Notes under the pieces: generated by a model
What the model was told of the DNA's origin: nothing
The model's input: the letters and a program-made list of their open reading frames with translations, nothing else
Databases searched by the model: none
In this document: positions 56,174 to 64,000 of the stretch, piece after piece
Numbering within the stretch: position 1 is the first letter of the stretch
Layout: each line of letters opens with the position of its first letter
Position numbers and translations under genes: made by a program
Assembly (NCBI GenBank): GCA_029959285.1
Contig: JASCOE010000006.1
Span: forward strand, 186,001 to 250,000
DNA from: Flavobacteriaceae bacterium PS02337
GTDB lineage: Bacteria; Bacteroidota; Bacteroidia; Flavobacteriales; Flavobacteriaceae
Length of the DNA: 64,000 bases
Direction of reading: 5' to 3'

Positions 56174-57451
56174 ATGGAAGCACCTTTAGCAGAGCGTATT
56201 CGTCCGCAAAAATTAGAAGATTATATTAGTCAGCATCATTTGGTTGGTCCAACTGGCTCTTTAACACAACAAATTTCGAAGGGAATAATTCCGTCTCTAA
56301 TTTTTTGGGGACCGCCTGGAACAGGAAAAACAACACTTGCCCAAATTATTGCACAAGAATCTAAAAGACCTTTTTATATTTTAAGCGCAATCAACTCTGG
56401 AGTAAAAGATATTCGCGATGTAATTGATAAAGCAAAACAAAGTGGTGGATTGTTTACTGCCAAAAACCCTATTCTTTTTATTGATGAGATTCACAGATTT
56501 AGTAAATCGCAGCAAGATTCGCTTTTAGCTGCTGTAGAAAAAGGATGGATTACCTTGGTTGGCGCTACGACAGAAAATCCGAGTTTTGAAGTGATTCCTG
56601 CATTATTGTCACGTTGTCAAGTTTATATTTTAAATGCATTTACAAAAGCCGATTTAGAAGCGCTTTTAGAACGTGCAATGAAAACCGACGCTTATTTATT
56701 GACAAAAAAGATAAATCTAAAAGAAACAGAAGCTTTATTACGCATTTCTGGCGGTGATGGAAGAAAACTATTAAATGTATTTGAACTTGTTGTGAATGCT
56801 TCTACAGTTGATGAAATAACAATTACCAACGATCGCGTTTTAGCATTAGTCCAGCAAAATACTGTTTTGTATGATAAAACCGGAGAACAGCATTATGATA
56901 TTGTTTCTGCATTTATAAAATCGATTCGTGGTAGCGACCCGAATGGTGCAGTTTATTGGCTTGCCCGAATGATTGAAGGCGGTGAAGATGTAAAATTTAT
57001 TGCCCGAAGAATGCTGATTCTTTCGAGCGAAGATATCGGAAATGCCAATCCGACAGCTTTTATTATGGCTAATAATACTTTTCAAGCTGTTACTACGATT
57101 GGATATCCTGAAAGCCGTATCATTTTAAGTCAATGTGCAATTTATTTGGCTACATCGCCAAAAAGTAATGCATCTTATATGGCAATCGGAAACGCACAGC
57201 AATTGGTAAAACAAACTGGAGATTTGCCAGTTCCGATTCATTTAAGAAATGCTCCGACAAAATTAATGAAAGAATTAGGATATGGCGATGAATATAAATA
57301 TTCGCACGATTATGCAAATAATTTTGCCGAACAAGAGTTTTTACCCGATGCTATAAAAGAAACGGTTCTTTATAATCCTGGAAGCAATTCTAGAGAGAAC
57401 AGCAACCGCGAATTTTTAAAGAACCGTTGGAAAGATAAATACGGCTATTAA
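56174..57451 (+). CDS. rarA: Replication-associated recombination protein A (AAA+ ATPase)
   Basis: This 425-residue clamp-loader-like ATPase, also called MgsA, acts at stalled replication forks. It begins PLAERIRPQKLEDYISQHHL and carries Walker A GPPGTGKTTLAQ, Walker B ILFIDEIHRFSKSQQD and sensor motifs (GATTENPSFEVIPALLSRCQ). The C-terminal tetramerisation domain ends NRWKDKYGY. Length and motif order are complete. It is a single gene. Confidence 0.96.
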   Translation: MEAPLAERIRPQKLEDYISQHHLVGPTGSLTQQISKGIIPSLIFWGPPGTGKTTLAQIIAQESKRPFYILSAINSGVKDIRDVIDKAKQSGGLFTAKNPILFIDEIHRFSKSQQDSLLAAVEKGWITLVGATTENPSFEVIPALLSRCQVYILNAFTKADLEALLERAMKTDAYLLTKKINLKETEALLRISGGDGRKLLNVFELVVNASTVDEITITNDRVLALVQQNTVLYDKTGEQHYDIVSAFIKSIRGSDPNGAVYWLARMIEGGEDVKFIARRMLILSSEDIGNANPTAFIMANNTFQAVTTIGYPESRIILSQCAIYLATSPKSNASYMAIGNAQQLVKQTGDLPVPIHLRNAPTKLMKELGYGDEYKYSHDYANNFAEQEFLPDAIKETVLYNPGSNSRENSNREFLKNRWKDKYGY

Positions 57452-57466
57452 ACCGTATTTTATATT

Positions 57467-58255
57467 TTAGAATTTCACTACAATTTTTTCTGAAACTAAT
57501 TTGTCATTTTGATACGATTCAAAATACCAATTTCCGTCTTCTTTTAAAATTAAAGAACCTTGAACATTGTCTTTAATAGCAATAAAAACATTTGTTTGCG
57601 AAGTTTTAAGAAGCTTCATAACCACTTTTGGCGTTTTATCGATCAATTGATATCCTGATTCTGTTGGCTGAGCGTATAATAAATTAGGATCTTTTAAATC
57701 TGGTACAGGCGCAACAACAACCATTTTGTTTTGTGGTGTTGCTACAGCAGCAGTTGTAACTACAGCCGCAGCCGCAGGAGAAATTTTTGCTTGTGTATTA
57801 GTTTGAGCAGCTGCAACTACCGGTGCATTGCCACTGTATTTATAATGCAAAGCAATAATTGATTTAAAAGCATTATCAAGAGATTCTCTGTAAGCCAAAT
57901 CAAAATCTTTCTCTTTACTTTTTCCAACTTCTGATGTATAAACTACTTGACCAAAACAATCTTTAAATTGTACAAAAAGTTTCGTTACTAAAAAAGCACT
58001 GTCTTTTATCACATCGATATACAAAACTTGGCAACGATCTGTGTAACCTTCAGGAAGTTGTTCGTTAGCATAAAAAGCTTGAAAACCTGCTTTTACCAAA
58101 TTTGACTTCGTTAATGTCGCCAAACGATATTGATTATCTGTTTTTGTAAAATCATATCTTAAAGGAATAATTACGGCTTTGTAGTCATTAAGCGACTGCG
58201 CAAATCCAGCAACTGAAAATAAAATTGCAGTAATTAAAAGTTTAATTTTCATCAT
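57467..58255 (-). CDS. Secreted protein of unknown function with Ala-rich linker
   Basis: This 262-residue protein has a signal peptide (KIKLLITAILFSVAGFAQ), then a domain to about residue 145 (LNDYKAVIIPLRYDFTKTDN). An Ala/Val/Pro linker at about 145-190 (SPAAAAVVTTAAVATP) leads to a small C-terminal beta domain (LILKEDGNWYFESYQNDKLV). Two adjacent ATG codons could start it; the first overlaps the yjjG-like stop as TAATG, so translation is probably coupled. I do not recognise the family. Confidence 0.75.
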   Translation of the reverse strand: MMKIKLLITAILFSVAGFAQSLNDYKAVIIPLRYDFTKTDNQYRLATLTKSNLVKAGFQAFYANEQLPEGYTDRCQVLYIDVIKDSAFLVTKLFVQFKDCFGQVVYTSEVGKSKEKDFDLAYRESLDNAFKSIIALHYKYSGNAPVVAAAQTNTQAKISPAAAAVVTTAAVATPQNKMVVVAPVPDLKDPNLLYAQPTESGYQLIDKTPKVVMKLLKTSQTNVFIAIKDNVQGSLILKEDGNWYFESYQNDKLVSEKIVVKF

Positions 58256-58941
58256 TATAAATATTTTTTTAGTTCTAATAAATGGTTAATTTGTTTATAA
58301 TTTTCGGAAACATCCAGTTTCTTTTCATTGAAGAAAATAGCATCTAAACCAGCATTCAACGCTCCGTTTACATCTGCTTCAAAATCGTCGCCAATCATGA
58401 TACTGTTTTCTTTAGATGTTTTGGCTAAATTTAATGCATAATCAAATATAATACTATTTGGCTTTTTTACGCCTGCTAATTCAGAATTTGTAATCGTGCT
58501 GAAATAACTTCCTAAAGATGCATTGGTAATTTTCTTTTCCTGAACAGTTGCAAATCCGTTTGTAATAATGTGCAGTTTATATTTTGGTTTTAAATATTCT
58601 AAAACCTCAATTGCACCATCAAAAAGATAATTATTATCCGTAAGAAACTCGATGTAATCATTGGCAATTTCAAAAATATTTTCTTCTGAAATAACATAAT
58701 TCAAAGCATCAAACGAAAACTTCAAACGATTATAACGCAATTCTTGATGCGTAATTTTATCATTTTGATACAATCTCCAACATTCCTGATTGATCGGAAT
58801 ATAAGCTTTGATAAAATCTTGCGTAATAATTTCGTTGTACTTGCTTTTAAAAATTCGATCAAAAGCCATTTCTGAGTTTTTGTCAAAATCCCAAAGTGTG
58901 TGATCTAAATCGAAAAAAATGTCGGTAATATTGGTGTTCAT
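58255..58941 (-). CDS. yjjG: YjjG-family HAD nucleotidase
   Basis: This 228-residue haloacid dehalogenase-like phosphatase has motif I in DIFFDLDHTLWDFDKNS, motif II around LHIITNGF, a lysine in GVKKPNSIIF and motif IV in MIGDDFEADVNGALNAG. The pattern fits the noncanonical pyrimidine nucleotidase YjjG group, which removes phosphate from nucleoside monophosphates. It lies 3 bp after radC and overlaps the next gene by one base. Confidence 0.85.
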   Translation of the reverse strand: MNTNITDIFFDLDHTLWDFDKNSEMAFDRIFKSKYNEIITQDFIKAYIPINQECWRLYQNDKITHQELRYNRLKFSFDALNYVISEENIFEIANDYIEFLTDNNYLFDGAIEVLEYLKPKYKLHIITNGFATVQEKKITNASLGSYFSTITNSELAGVKKPNSIIFDYALNLAKTSKENSIMIGDDFEADVNGALNAGLDAIFFNEKKLDVSENYKQINHLLELKKYL

Positions 58942-58944
58942 GTA

Positions 58945-59640
58945 TTAAAAAATTCCTTCATCTACAAAACTATAATATTTTGATTCAGTAATAATCAAAT
59001 GATCTAAAACTTTAACATCTAAGATTTCTCCTGCCGTTTTAATTTTATGTGTAATTTGTTTGTCGGCATTACTTGGGTTTAATTCTCCAGAAGGATGATT
59101 ATGACACAAAATCAAACCAGTAGCGCCATTTTCTAACCCTAATTTAAAAACCAATCGCATATCTACAACTGTTCCTGCAATACCACCTTTACTCAATTGC
59201 GATTTAGAAATTACCTTATTTGAATTATTAAGAAAAAGCACCCAAAATTCTTCATGCGGAAGTTCACCAATAATGGGTTGCATGATATCAAATACAGCTT
59301 TGCTAGAAGTTATTTTTTTAAGCTTCACCACTTCTTCAGATCGTTGTCTCCTTCCTAATTCTAATGCAGCAACAATCGAAACCGCTTTTGCTTCACCAAT
59401 TCCTTTAAACTGCATTAGTTGAGAAAGAGACATTTTTCCTAAAGCATTTAGATTTTTTGCTGCAGCTAAAATCCGTTGACTTAATGCAACCGCAGATTCA
59501 TTGCGACTTCCAGAACCAATTAAAATTGCCAATAATTCAGCATCACTCAAAGAATCTTTTCCTTTAAGCATTAATTTTTCGCGAGGTTTATCATCTTCCG
59601 ACCAATTCTTTATTGCAAAATGACTTCCTTCCATAATCAT
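58945..59640 (-). CDS. radC: RadC-family JAB/MPN domain protein
   Basis: This 231-residue protein has an N-terminal helix-hairpin-helix region (MQFKGIGEAKAVSIVAALEL) and a C-terminal JAMM metalloprotease-like fold with the metal motif CHNHPSGELNPSNADKQI. RadC proteins are widespread, but the DNA-repair role first proposed for E. coli is not established. An ATG two codons downstream (MEGSHF) is an equally good start. It is divergent from the DUF1287 gene. Confidence 0.92.
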   Translation of the reverse strand: MIMEGSHFAIKNWSEDDKPREKLMLKGKDSLSDAELLAILIGSGSRNESAVALSQRILAAAKNLNALGKMSLSQLMQFKGIGEAKAVSIVAALELGRRQRSEEVVKLKKITSSKAVFDIMQPIIGELPHEEFWVLFLNNSNKVISKSQLSKGGIAGTVVDMRLVFKLGLENGATGLILCHNHPSGELNPSNADKQITHKIKTAGEILDVKVLDHLIITESKYYSFVDEGIF

Positions 59641-59691
59641 AAAAATTTAAGAAGCGAATATAAATTAAATACAAGAAAAATCTTTCAAATA

Positions 59692-59723
59692 TTGTTATGC
59701 TTTTAAAAAAATTACTATCTTTA
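59692..59723 (+). promoter_or_regulatory. Probable promoter of the DUF1287 lipoprotein
   Basis: TTG (59692-59694), a 21-base spacer and TATCTTTA (59716-59723) match the consensus with one change in the -7 element. The start near 59728 favours the ATG at 59742 over the one at 59697. Confidence 0.5.
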
Positions 59724-59741
59724 AAAACAAATCTTCTGAAA

Positions 59742-60371
59742 ATGAAAACATTAAAAACCATTCTCCTACTTTTTATTTTCATATCGTGCCAGCAAAAAGA
59801 ATCAAAAGCTTTGGCAATTTCAAATTCTGTTGAACCAAAAACTTTTTCAGAAAAATTGTCCCAAGCCGCAATTTCTATAATTGATCCGTCAATTGATTAT
59901 GATCCCGCATATTTTAAAATTGATTATCCAAATGGAGATGTACCAAAAGGAAAAGGCGTTTGTACAGATGTCATAATTCGTTCGTATCGCATTTTAAATA
60001 TCGATTTGCAAAAAGAAGTTCATGAAGATATGGCTGAAAATTTTTCACTTTATCCCAATCTCAAAAAATGGGGAATGACAAAAACAGATACTAATATTGA
60101 TCATCGAAGAGTTCCCAATCTTGAAGTTTTTTTTGAAAGAAAAGGAACAAAATTACCCGTAACACAAAATGCAAGTGATTATAAAACGGGAGAATTAGTC
60201 ACTTGGATGATTAATGATAAATTACCACATATCGGAATTGTAACGAGTAAAAAATCTTCTGACGGAAAACGAAATCTTATCGTTCATAATGTCGGCGGCG
60301 GACAAGTTTTAGAAGATTGTTTATTTGAATATAAAATCGTTGGACATTTTAAATATGAGAAATCTAATTAG
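59742..60371 (+). CDS. DUF1287 lipoprotein
   Basis: This 209-residue protein begins MKTLKTILLLFIFISCQQKE, a lipoprotein signal with lipobox FISC. An in-frame ATG 15 codons upstream would place the signal internally and precede the predicted promoter, so it is rejected. The mature domain has YPNGDVPKGKGVCTDVIIRS, the block IDHRRVPNLEVFF, LPHIGIVTSKKSSDG and HNVGGGQVLED. The conserved Cys, His and Asn resemble an NlpC/P60-like cysteine hydrolase layout. Its enzymatic role is not known. Confidence 0.85.
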   Translation: MKTLKTILLLFIFISCQQKESKALAISNSVEPKTFSEKLSQAAISIIDPSIDYDPAYFKIDYPNGDVPKGKGVCTDVIIRSYRILNIDLQKEVHEDMAENFSLYPNLKKWGMTKTDTNIDHRRVPNLEVFFERKGTKLPVTQNASDYKTGELVTWMINDKLPHIGIVTSKKSSDGKRNLIVHNVGGGQVLEDCLFEYKIVGHFKYEKSN

Positions 60372-60421
60372 ATAATGTGCCAATTATATAATTATATAAA
60401 TTGATAATTAAAACTCAAAAA

Positions 60422-60456
60422 AAAATGTGCCAACTACAAAAGCATTGGCACATTTT
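60422..60456. terminator. Bidirectional terminator between the DUF1287 gene and mpl
   Basis: The 12 bp stem AAAATGTGCCAA (60422-60433) and TTGGCACATTTT (60445-60456) is flanked by A-runs and T-runs. It serves the convergent genes on both sides. A partial copy of the left arm (AATGTGCCAATT) occurs near 60374. Confidence 0.8.
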
Positions 60457-60480
60457 CTAATTCTCTAATTATCAAATTCT

Positions 60481-61836
60481 CTAATTAATCAAACCTTTTA
60501 CTTCGTCAAAATTTAAACCTCCGTAATTTCCTGAACTCATTAATAAAAGTGCAGAATTTTCTAAATTTAAGTTGAATAAATATTCTTTAAATTCAGCAGG
60601 ATTGGTATAAATAATTAAATCTTTTCTGTTGAATGAAGTTGCAATTTGCTCATAAGTTACTTCTTCCAATTGCTTGATTTTTACCGCATCTGGCGAATAA
60701 AAAACAACAGCAACATCTGCATATTCTAAAGCGCCTTCGTATTCTTTTAAAAATTCAGCATTCAAACTGCTATAAGTATGTAGTTCTAAACAAGCCACTA
60801 AAGTTCTGTTCGGATATTGTTCTTTTACCGCTTTTGTCGTTGCAGCCACTTTACTTGGCGAATGCGCAAAATCTTTGTACGCTACTTTTCCTTTTCCTTC
60901 AGCAATTTTTTCTAAACGTTTAGAAGCGCCTTTAAAACTTGCAATTGCTTCGTAGAAATCTGCTTCATCAACGCCCATATTTTGGCAAATCCATTTTGCA
61001 CCAGCAAGATTATTTAAATTGTGAGCTCCAAAAACCTCAATTGGCATATCGCCTTCTGGAGTTTTTAAAAGTGTTACACCGTCACTTACAGAATATTCTG
61101 GAGTCGAGTAAGCAATTTTTCTAATCGGATTTGTTGCCGCTTCAGAAACGCGTTTTACTTCTGGATCATTTTCGTTGTAAACTAAAATTCCGCCGTTTGT
61201 AATTTTTTGAATGAAAATCTCAAATTGCTCTACATAATTTTCATACGTTGGAAAAACATTAATATGATCCCACGCAATTCCAGAAATTAAGGCAATATTT
61301 GGTTGATATAAGTGAAATTTGGGACGTCTGTCAATTGGAGAAGATAAATATTCATCGCCTTCTAAAACCATAAAATCGTTTTCTTCAGTCAAATGCACCA
61401 TCGTGTCAAAACCTTCTAATTGTGCACCAACCATATAATCAACCGCAATATTATGATAATGCATTACATGAAGAATCATCGAAGTAATGGTTGTTTTTCC
61501 GTGCGAACCGCCAATTACGACACGCGTTTTATTTTTAGATTGTTCGTATAAAAATTCAGGATACGAATAGATTTTCAAACCTAATTCCTGCGCTTTTAAC
61601 AATTCAGGATTATCCGCTTTTGCGTGCATTCCTAAAATGATTGCATCAATATCTGAAGTAATTTTTTCTGGAAACCAACCCATTTCTGCAGGAAGAATTC
61701 CTTTTTTTTCTAATCTTGATTTTGAAGGTTCAAAAATAGCATCGTCACTTCCTGTAACTTGATATCCTTTATTATGTAATGCTAATGCCAGATTGTGCAT
61801 AGCGCTTCCGCCAATTGCGATGAAATGTGTCTTCAT
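60481..61836 (-). CDS. mpl: Mur ligase Mpl (UDP-MurNAc:tripeptide ligase)
   Basis: This 451-residue ligase re-attaches the recycled peptide L-Ala-D-Glu-meso-Dap to UDP-MurNAc in cell-wall recycling. The N-terminal domain starts HFIAIGGSAMHNLALALHNK. The ATP-binding P-loop is GGSHGKTTITSMIL, and the central block is GDEYLSSPIDRRPKFHLYQP. It is closer to Mpl than to MurC, judged by GSAMHNLA and the DEYLSS pattern. The ATG is preceded by an imperfect 17 bp hairpin. Confidence 0.9.
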   Translation of the reverse strand: MKTHFIAIGGSAMHNLALALHNKGYQVTGSDDAIFEPSKSRLEKKGILPAEMGWFPEKITSDIDAIILGMHAKADNPELLKAQELGLKIYSYPEFLYEQSKNKTRVVIGGSHGKTTITSMILHVMHYHNIAVDYMVGAQLEGFDTMVHLTEENDFMVLEGDEYLSSPIDRRPKFHLYQPNIALISGIAWDHINVFPTYENYVEQFEIFIQKITNGGILVYNENDPEVKRVSEAATNPIRKIAYSTPEYSVSDGVTLLKTPEGDMPIEVFGAHNLNNLAGAKWICQNMGVDEADFYEAIASFKGASKRLEKIAEGKGKVAYKDFAHSPSKVAATTKAVKEQYPNRTLVACLELHTYSSLNAEFLKEYEGALEYADVAVVFYSPDAVKIKQLEEVTYEQIATSFNRKDLIIYTNPAEFKEYLFNLNLENSALLLMSSGNYGGLNFDEVKGLIN

Positions 61837-61859
61837 TGAATACGTTGAATCATTTAGAT

Positions 61860-61899
61860 GTTGAATCGTTTATTCGATTAAACGAATACACAATTCAAC
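61860..61899 (-). repeat. Imperfect hairpin in the mpl leader
   Basis: On the minus strand GTTGAAT pairs with ATTCAAC, followed by a mostly paired TGTG/AACG step, then TATTCG/CGAATA with a 6-base loop. It ends 23 bp before the mpl ATG. A further GTTGAATC unit lies nearby at about 61849. No T-run follows, so it is not a terminator. Confidence 0.5.
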
Positions 61900-62060
61900 G
61901 ATTAAACCGGTTAATTATTTTTCAAAAATAAGGAAATATAACATGCTCTATTTGGTTTTGAAAATAAATTATTAATTTGTACGAAAATTATTTTTAAAAA
62001 TATTTTTAAATCTTTCCAACCTTTTTCAAAATTTGATTCTCTATAGATTAAAACTCTCTT

Positions 62061-64000
62061 ATGAAAAATATAGTATTTGTATTCTTATTGATTTCTTCTG
62101 TAATTTTTGGTCAAAAAAATGACAAAAAGTGGGACGCTGTTATTGCTTTTGAAAATGAAGCCCGCGTAAAGTCTGCAAATGAAATAGTCGATAAAATTTA
62201 CAAAAAAGCAGTAAGTCAAAAAGACGAAGTTCAAATGATAAAATGCTTTTTTTATCAATCTAAATATCTACAGGTTGTTGATGAAAATGCACGAATTAAA
62301 ATTCTAAATAATCTTAATAGAGATCGTAGCCGCATTTCTGTACCTTCAAAAACAATTTTGGACTTGGTTTATGCAAAATGTTTGGTTGATTTTTTTGAAA
62401 AAGAACCTAATTTCTCTTATTTCAGAGATAATGATAATAATATATTTCAGGATAATAATTTTTTGACATGGAGTGATGATTATTTAAAGAAACAAATTGA
62501 TAGCTCCTACACCAATTCATTAAAAAATGAAGCCATTTTAAAACAGACTCCTTTAAACAATTATGAAAAAATATTTGATTATGCAATCCTTAATGAATTT
62601 AAGAATAAATCGCTCTATGATTATATTTTAACTGAAAACATCGATTATCGATCTTCAAAAATTAATGAGTGGGAAATCTCAAAAAGTGATTATTCATCGT
62701 ATCGAAAAGATCTTTTATCAAGTTCAACCGATTTTATAAAATTAAACCTTGACTTTGTAAAAAATGAAAAGTTAAAAGACGTTTTATTTTTATATCAAAA
62801 ACAAGAAACAAATAATCCGACCGAAAATAATCAATTCAAAAGAATACTGTTTTGTAAAAAACATATGATTTACGCCGACGAAGATTATATTTCTTTTTTA
62901 AATAATTTTCAAAAAACAATCAGCAATACAGAGTTAATTGAAAAAATTCAGCTAGAGAAAGCATCGATTTATTATCAGCTTTCATCCAAAAAACTTCATC
63001 CAGATTATAGAGTTAAAGCTGCTGAAATTCTTGATAGCATATTAAATTCTAAAATTCATTCTAACTCCTATAAACTTGCTTTGCAACAAAAATCGCTACT
63101 AGAATCTAAATACCTTTCCATTAAACTTCAGGAAAACAATTATGAAGGCGAGAACAAAAGAGCTGCCATCTTTTACAATAACATTACCAAATTAAAAATT
63201 TCCTTTTTTAAGATTAATCAAAAAGAATTTTCAGATTTAAAAGCTGTACATTATAATGCTGATATTCGCTCACATCACATTCTTGAAAATCGAAAACCAA
63301 TTGTCACACAAGATTATTCCCTTCCAATAAAAAAAGATTATTTTGAACATACTACAGAAATACTATTTCCTCAACTTAAAAAAGGAACTTATGTTGTTTA
63401 TTTTGAAAGTGATCCTAACATCAAAAAAGCAAAAACGTTTTCTTTTGATTTCATTACTATAACCGACATTGCCGTATCTAGCAGAAAAGATGGTTTACAA
63501 AACCTTTTTCAGGTAGTAAATAGAAAGTCTGGAATGCCTTTGGAGAATGTGACGATCAAACTGCAAAATCAAACTGTCACTACAGATAAAAATGGTAAAG
63601 CCTATTTAGAAGGTATAGCAACTGACTATTATAGCCAAGAGCCAATTGAATTTTATACCTTAAACGACACGCTTTCAATTAGCAAAAGAGTTTTAAATAA
63701 TGTTCATGGCTACTACAATCAAGAAGAAAAAAAAAGAGGAGCAGTACAATTTTATTTAGACAGAGCTATTTATAGACCAGGCCAAACGGTTTATTTTAAA
63801 GGAATTGCCATTCAAAAAGATAAGGATATAACTTCTATTGTTGCAAATACTATTTTTAAAATCGTTATCCAAGATTCCAATTACAAAAAAATTAAAGAAT
63901 TTGACGTAATTACAAACGAATTTGGCTCTTTTTCTGGCGATTACGTTTTGCCTAAAAATGGACAAACGGGAAGTTATATCATAAGAGTTGTTCCGCCAAA
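62061..64000 (+). CDS. Alpha-2-macroglobulin-like protein, 5' part, cut by window edge
   Basis: The frame is open from the ATG at 62061 to the right edge, giving 646 residues. A signal peptide (MKNIVFVFLLISSVIFGQ) is followed by about 460 residues of mostly helical, Lys/Asn/Glu-rich sequence. Macroglobulin-type beta domains follow. The segment FQVVNRKSGMPLENVTIKLQ leads to the hallmark LDRAIYRPGQTVYFKGIAIQ at about residue 566. Bacterial homologues are large periplasmic or surface proteins thought to trap or resist proteases. The bait region and thioester, if present, are outside the window. Confidence 0.88.
   Translation, partial: MKNIVFVFLLISSVIFGQKNDKKWDAVIAFENEARVKSANEIVDKIYKKAVSQKDEVQMIKCFFYQSKYLQVVDENARIKILNNLNRDRSRISVPSKTILDLVYAKCLVDFFEKEPNFSYFRDNDNNIFQDNNFLTWSDDYLKKQIDSSYTNSLKNEAILKQTPLNNYEKIFDYAILNEFKNKSLYDYILTENIDYRSSKINEWEISKSDYSSYRKDLLSSSTDFIKLNLDFVKNEKLKDVLFLYQKQETNNPTENNQFKRILFCKKHMIYADEDYISFLNNFQKTISNTELIEKIQLEKASIYYQLSSKKLHPDYRVKAAEILDSILNSKIHSNSYKLALQQKSLLESKYLSIKLQENNYEGENKRAAIFYNNITKLKISFFKINQKEFSDLKAVHYNADIRSHHILENRKPIVTQDYSLPIKKDYFEHTTEILFPQLKKGTYVVYFESDPNIKKAKTFSFDFITITDIAVSSRKDGLQNLFQVVNRKSGMPLENVTIKLQNQTVTTDKNGKAYLEGIATDYYSQEPIEFYTLNDTLSISKRVLNNVHGYYNQEEKKRGAVQFYLDRAIYRPGQTVYFKGIAIQKDKDITSIVANTIFKIVIQDSNYKKIKEFDVITNEFGSFSGDYVLPKNGQTGSYIIRVVPP

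Noticed and set aside
59697-59741. Upstream ATG for the DUF1287 lipoprotein
   Set aside because: It would place the lipoprotein signal inside the protein and precedes the predicted promoter; the ATG at 59742 is preferred.

Overview
The window is AT-rich chromosomal DNA from a Bacteroidota bacterium, almost certainly Flavobacterium or a close relative. Supporting signs are promoters of the form TTG-N19/21-TANNTTTG, A-rich start contexts without clear Shine-Dalgarno sequences, tandem SusC/SusD pairs, an UpxY-type NusG paralogue, zinc-free S14 and L36, and the gene order rpsL-rpsG-fusA-rpsJ.

Region 1 (1-14.4 kb, minus strand) is a surface polysaccharide locus. One unit reads wza, wzc, a WbpP/TviC-like epimerase, ugd and upxY and ends at a terminator at about 8.15-8.2 kb. 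A second unit starts at a strong promoter near 8.04 kb, runs through a compact structured leader, and reads tviB, manC, rfbB, a large SLBB export protein and a Wzz protein. After a 319 bp gap, a second ugd paralogue runs off the left edge. The locus makes UDP-GlcA, UDP-GalNAcA-type sugars, GDP-mannose and a dTDP-4-keto-6-deoxyhexose, and carries two sets of export and chain-length parts. No glycosyltransferases are in view, so the locus should continue to the left.

Region 2 (14.5-22.4 kb) is housekeeping: recR, a CoA-binding protein, marC, two neighbouring guanidino-group enzymes (a CtlX type and a DDAH-like type), citrate synthase, enolase and carA. Promoters and hairpin terminators can be read for most of them.

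Region 3 (22.6-40.1 kb, minus strand) is the ribosomal protein cluster. It comprises rpsL-rpsG-fusA-rpsJ with its own terminator, then a new promoter and rplC to rplQ with secY, infA, rpmJ and rpoA. Inside it there is a consensus promoter plus a perfect hairpin between rpsN and rpsH, and structured gaps before rpsD and before rplQ. These are candidate ribosomal-protein control sites.

Region 4 (40.3-53 kb, plus strand) holds an Omp85-like barrel protein with a TTG start and two tandem SusC/SusD pairs. The two SusC genes share a near-identical 5' leader and N-terminus. The second pair is followed by two small lipoproteins. No carbohydrate-active enzymes are present.

Region 5 (53-64 kb) has rlmB, a DUF2490 protein, a small secreted protein, a rhomboid protease, rarA, a secreted protein of unknown function, a YjjG-like phosphatase, radC, a DUF1287 lipoprotein, mpl and the start of an alpha-2-macroglobulin-like protein cut by the right edge. 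Several genes here and in region 2 have a -7 element only 4-5 bases before the ATG, which suggests leaderless mRNAs.

The item most worth following is the three-way-junction leader at 7949-8014, which contains GGTAGC and is preceded by upxY.
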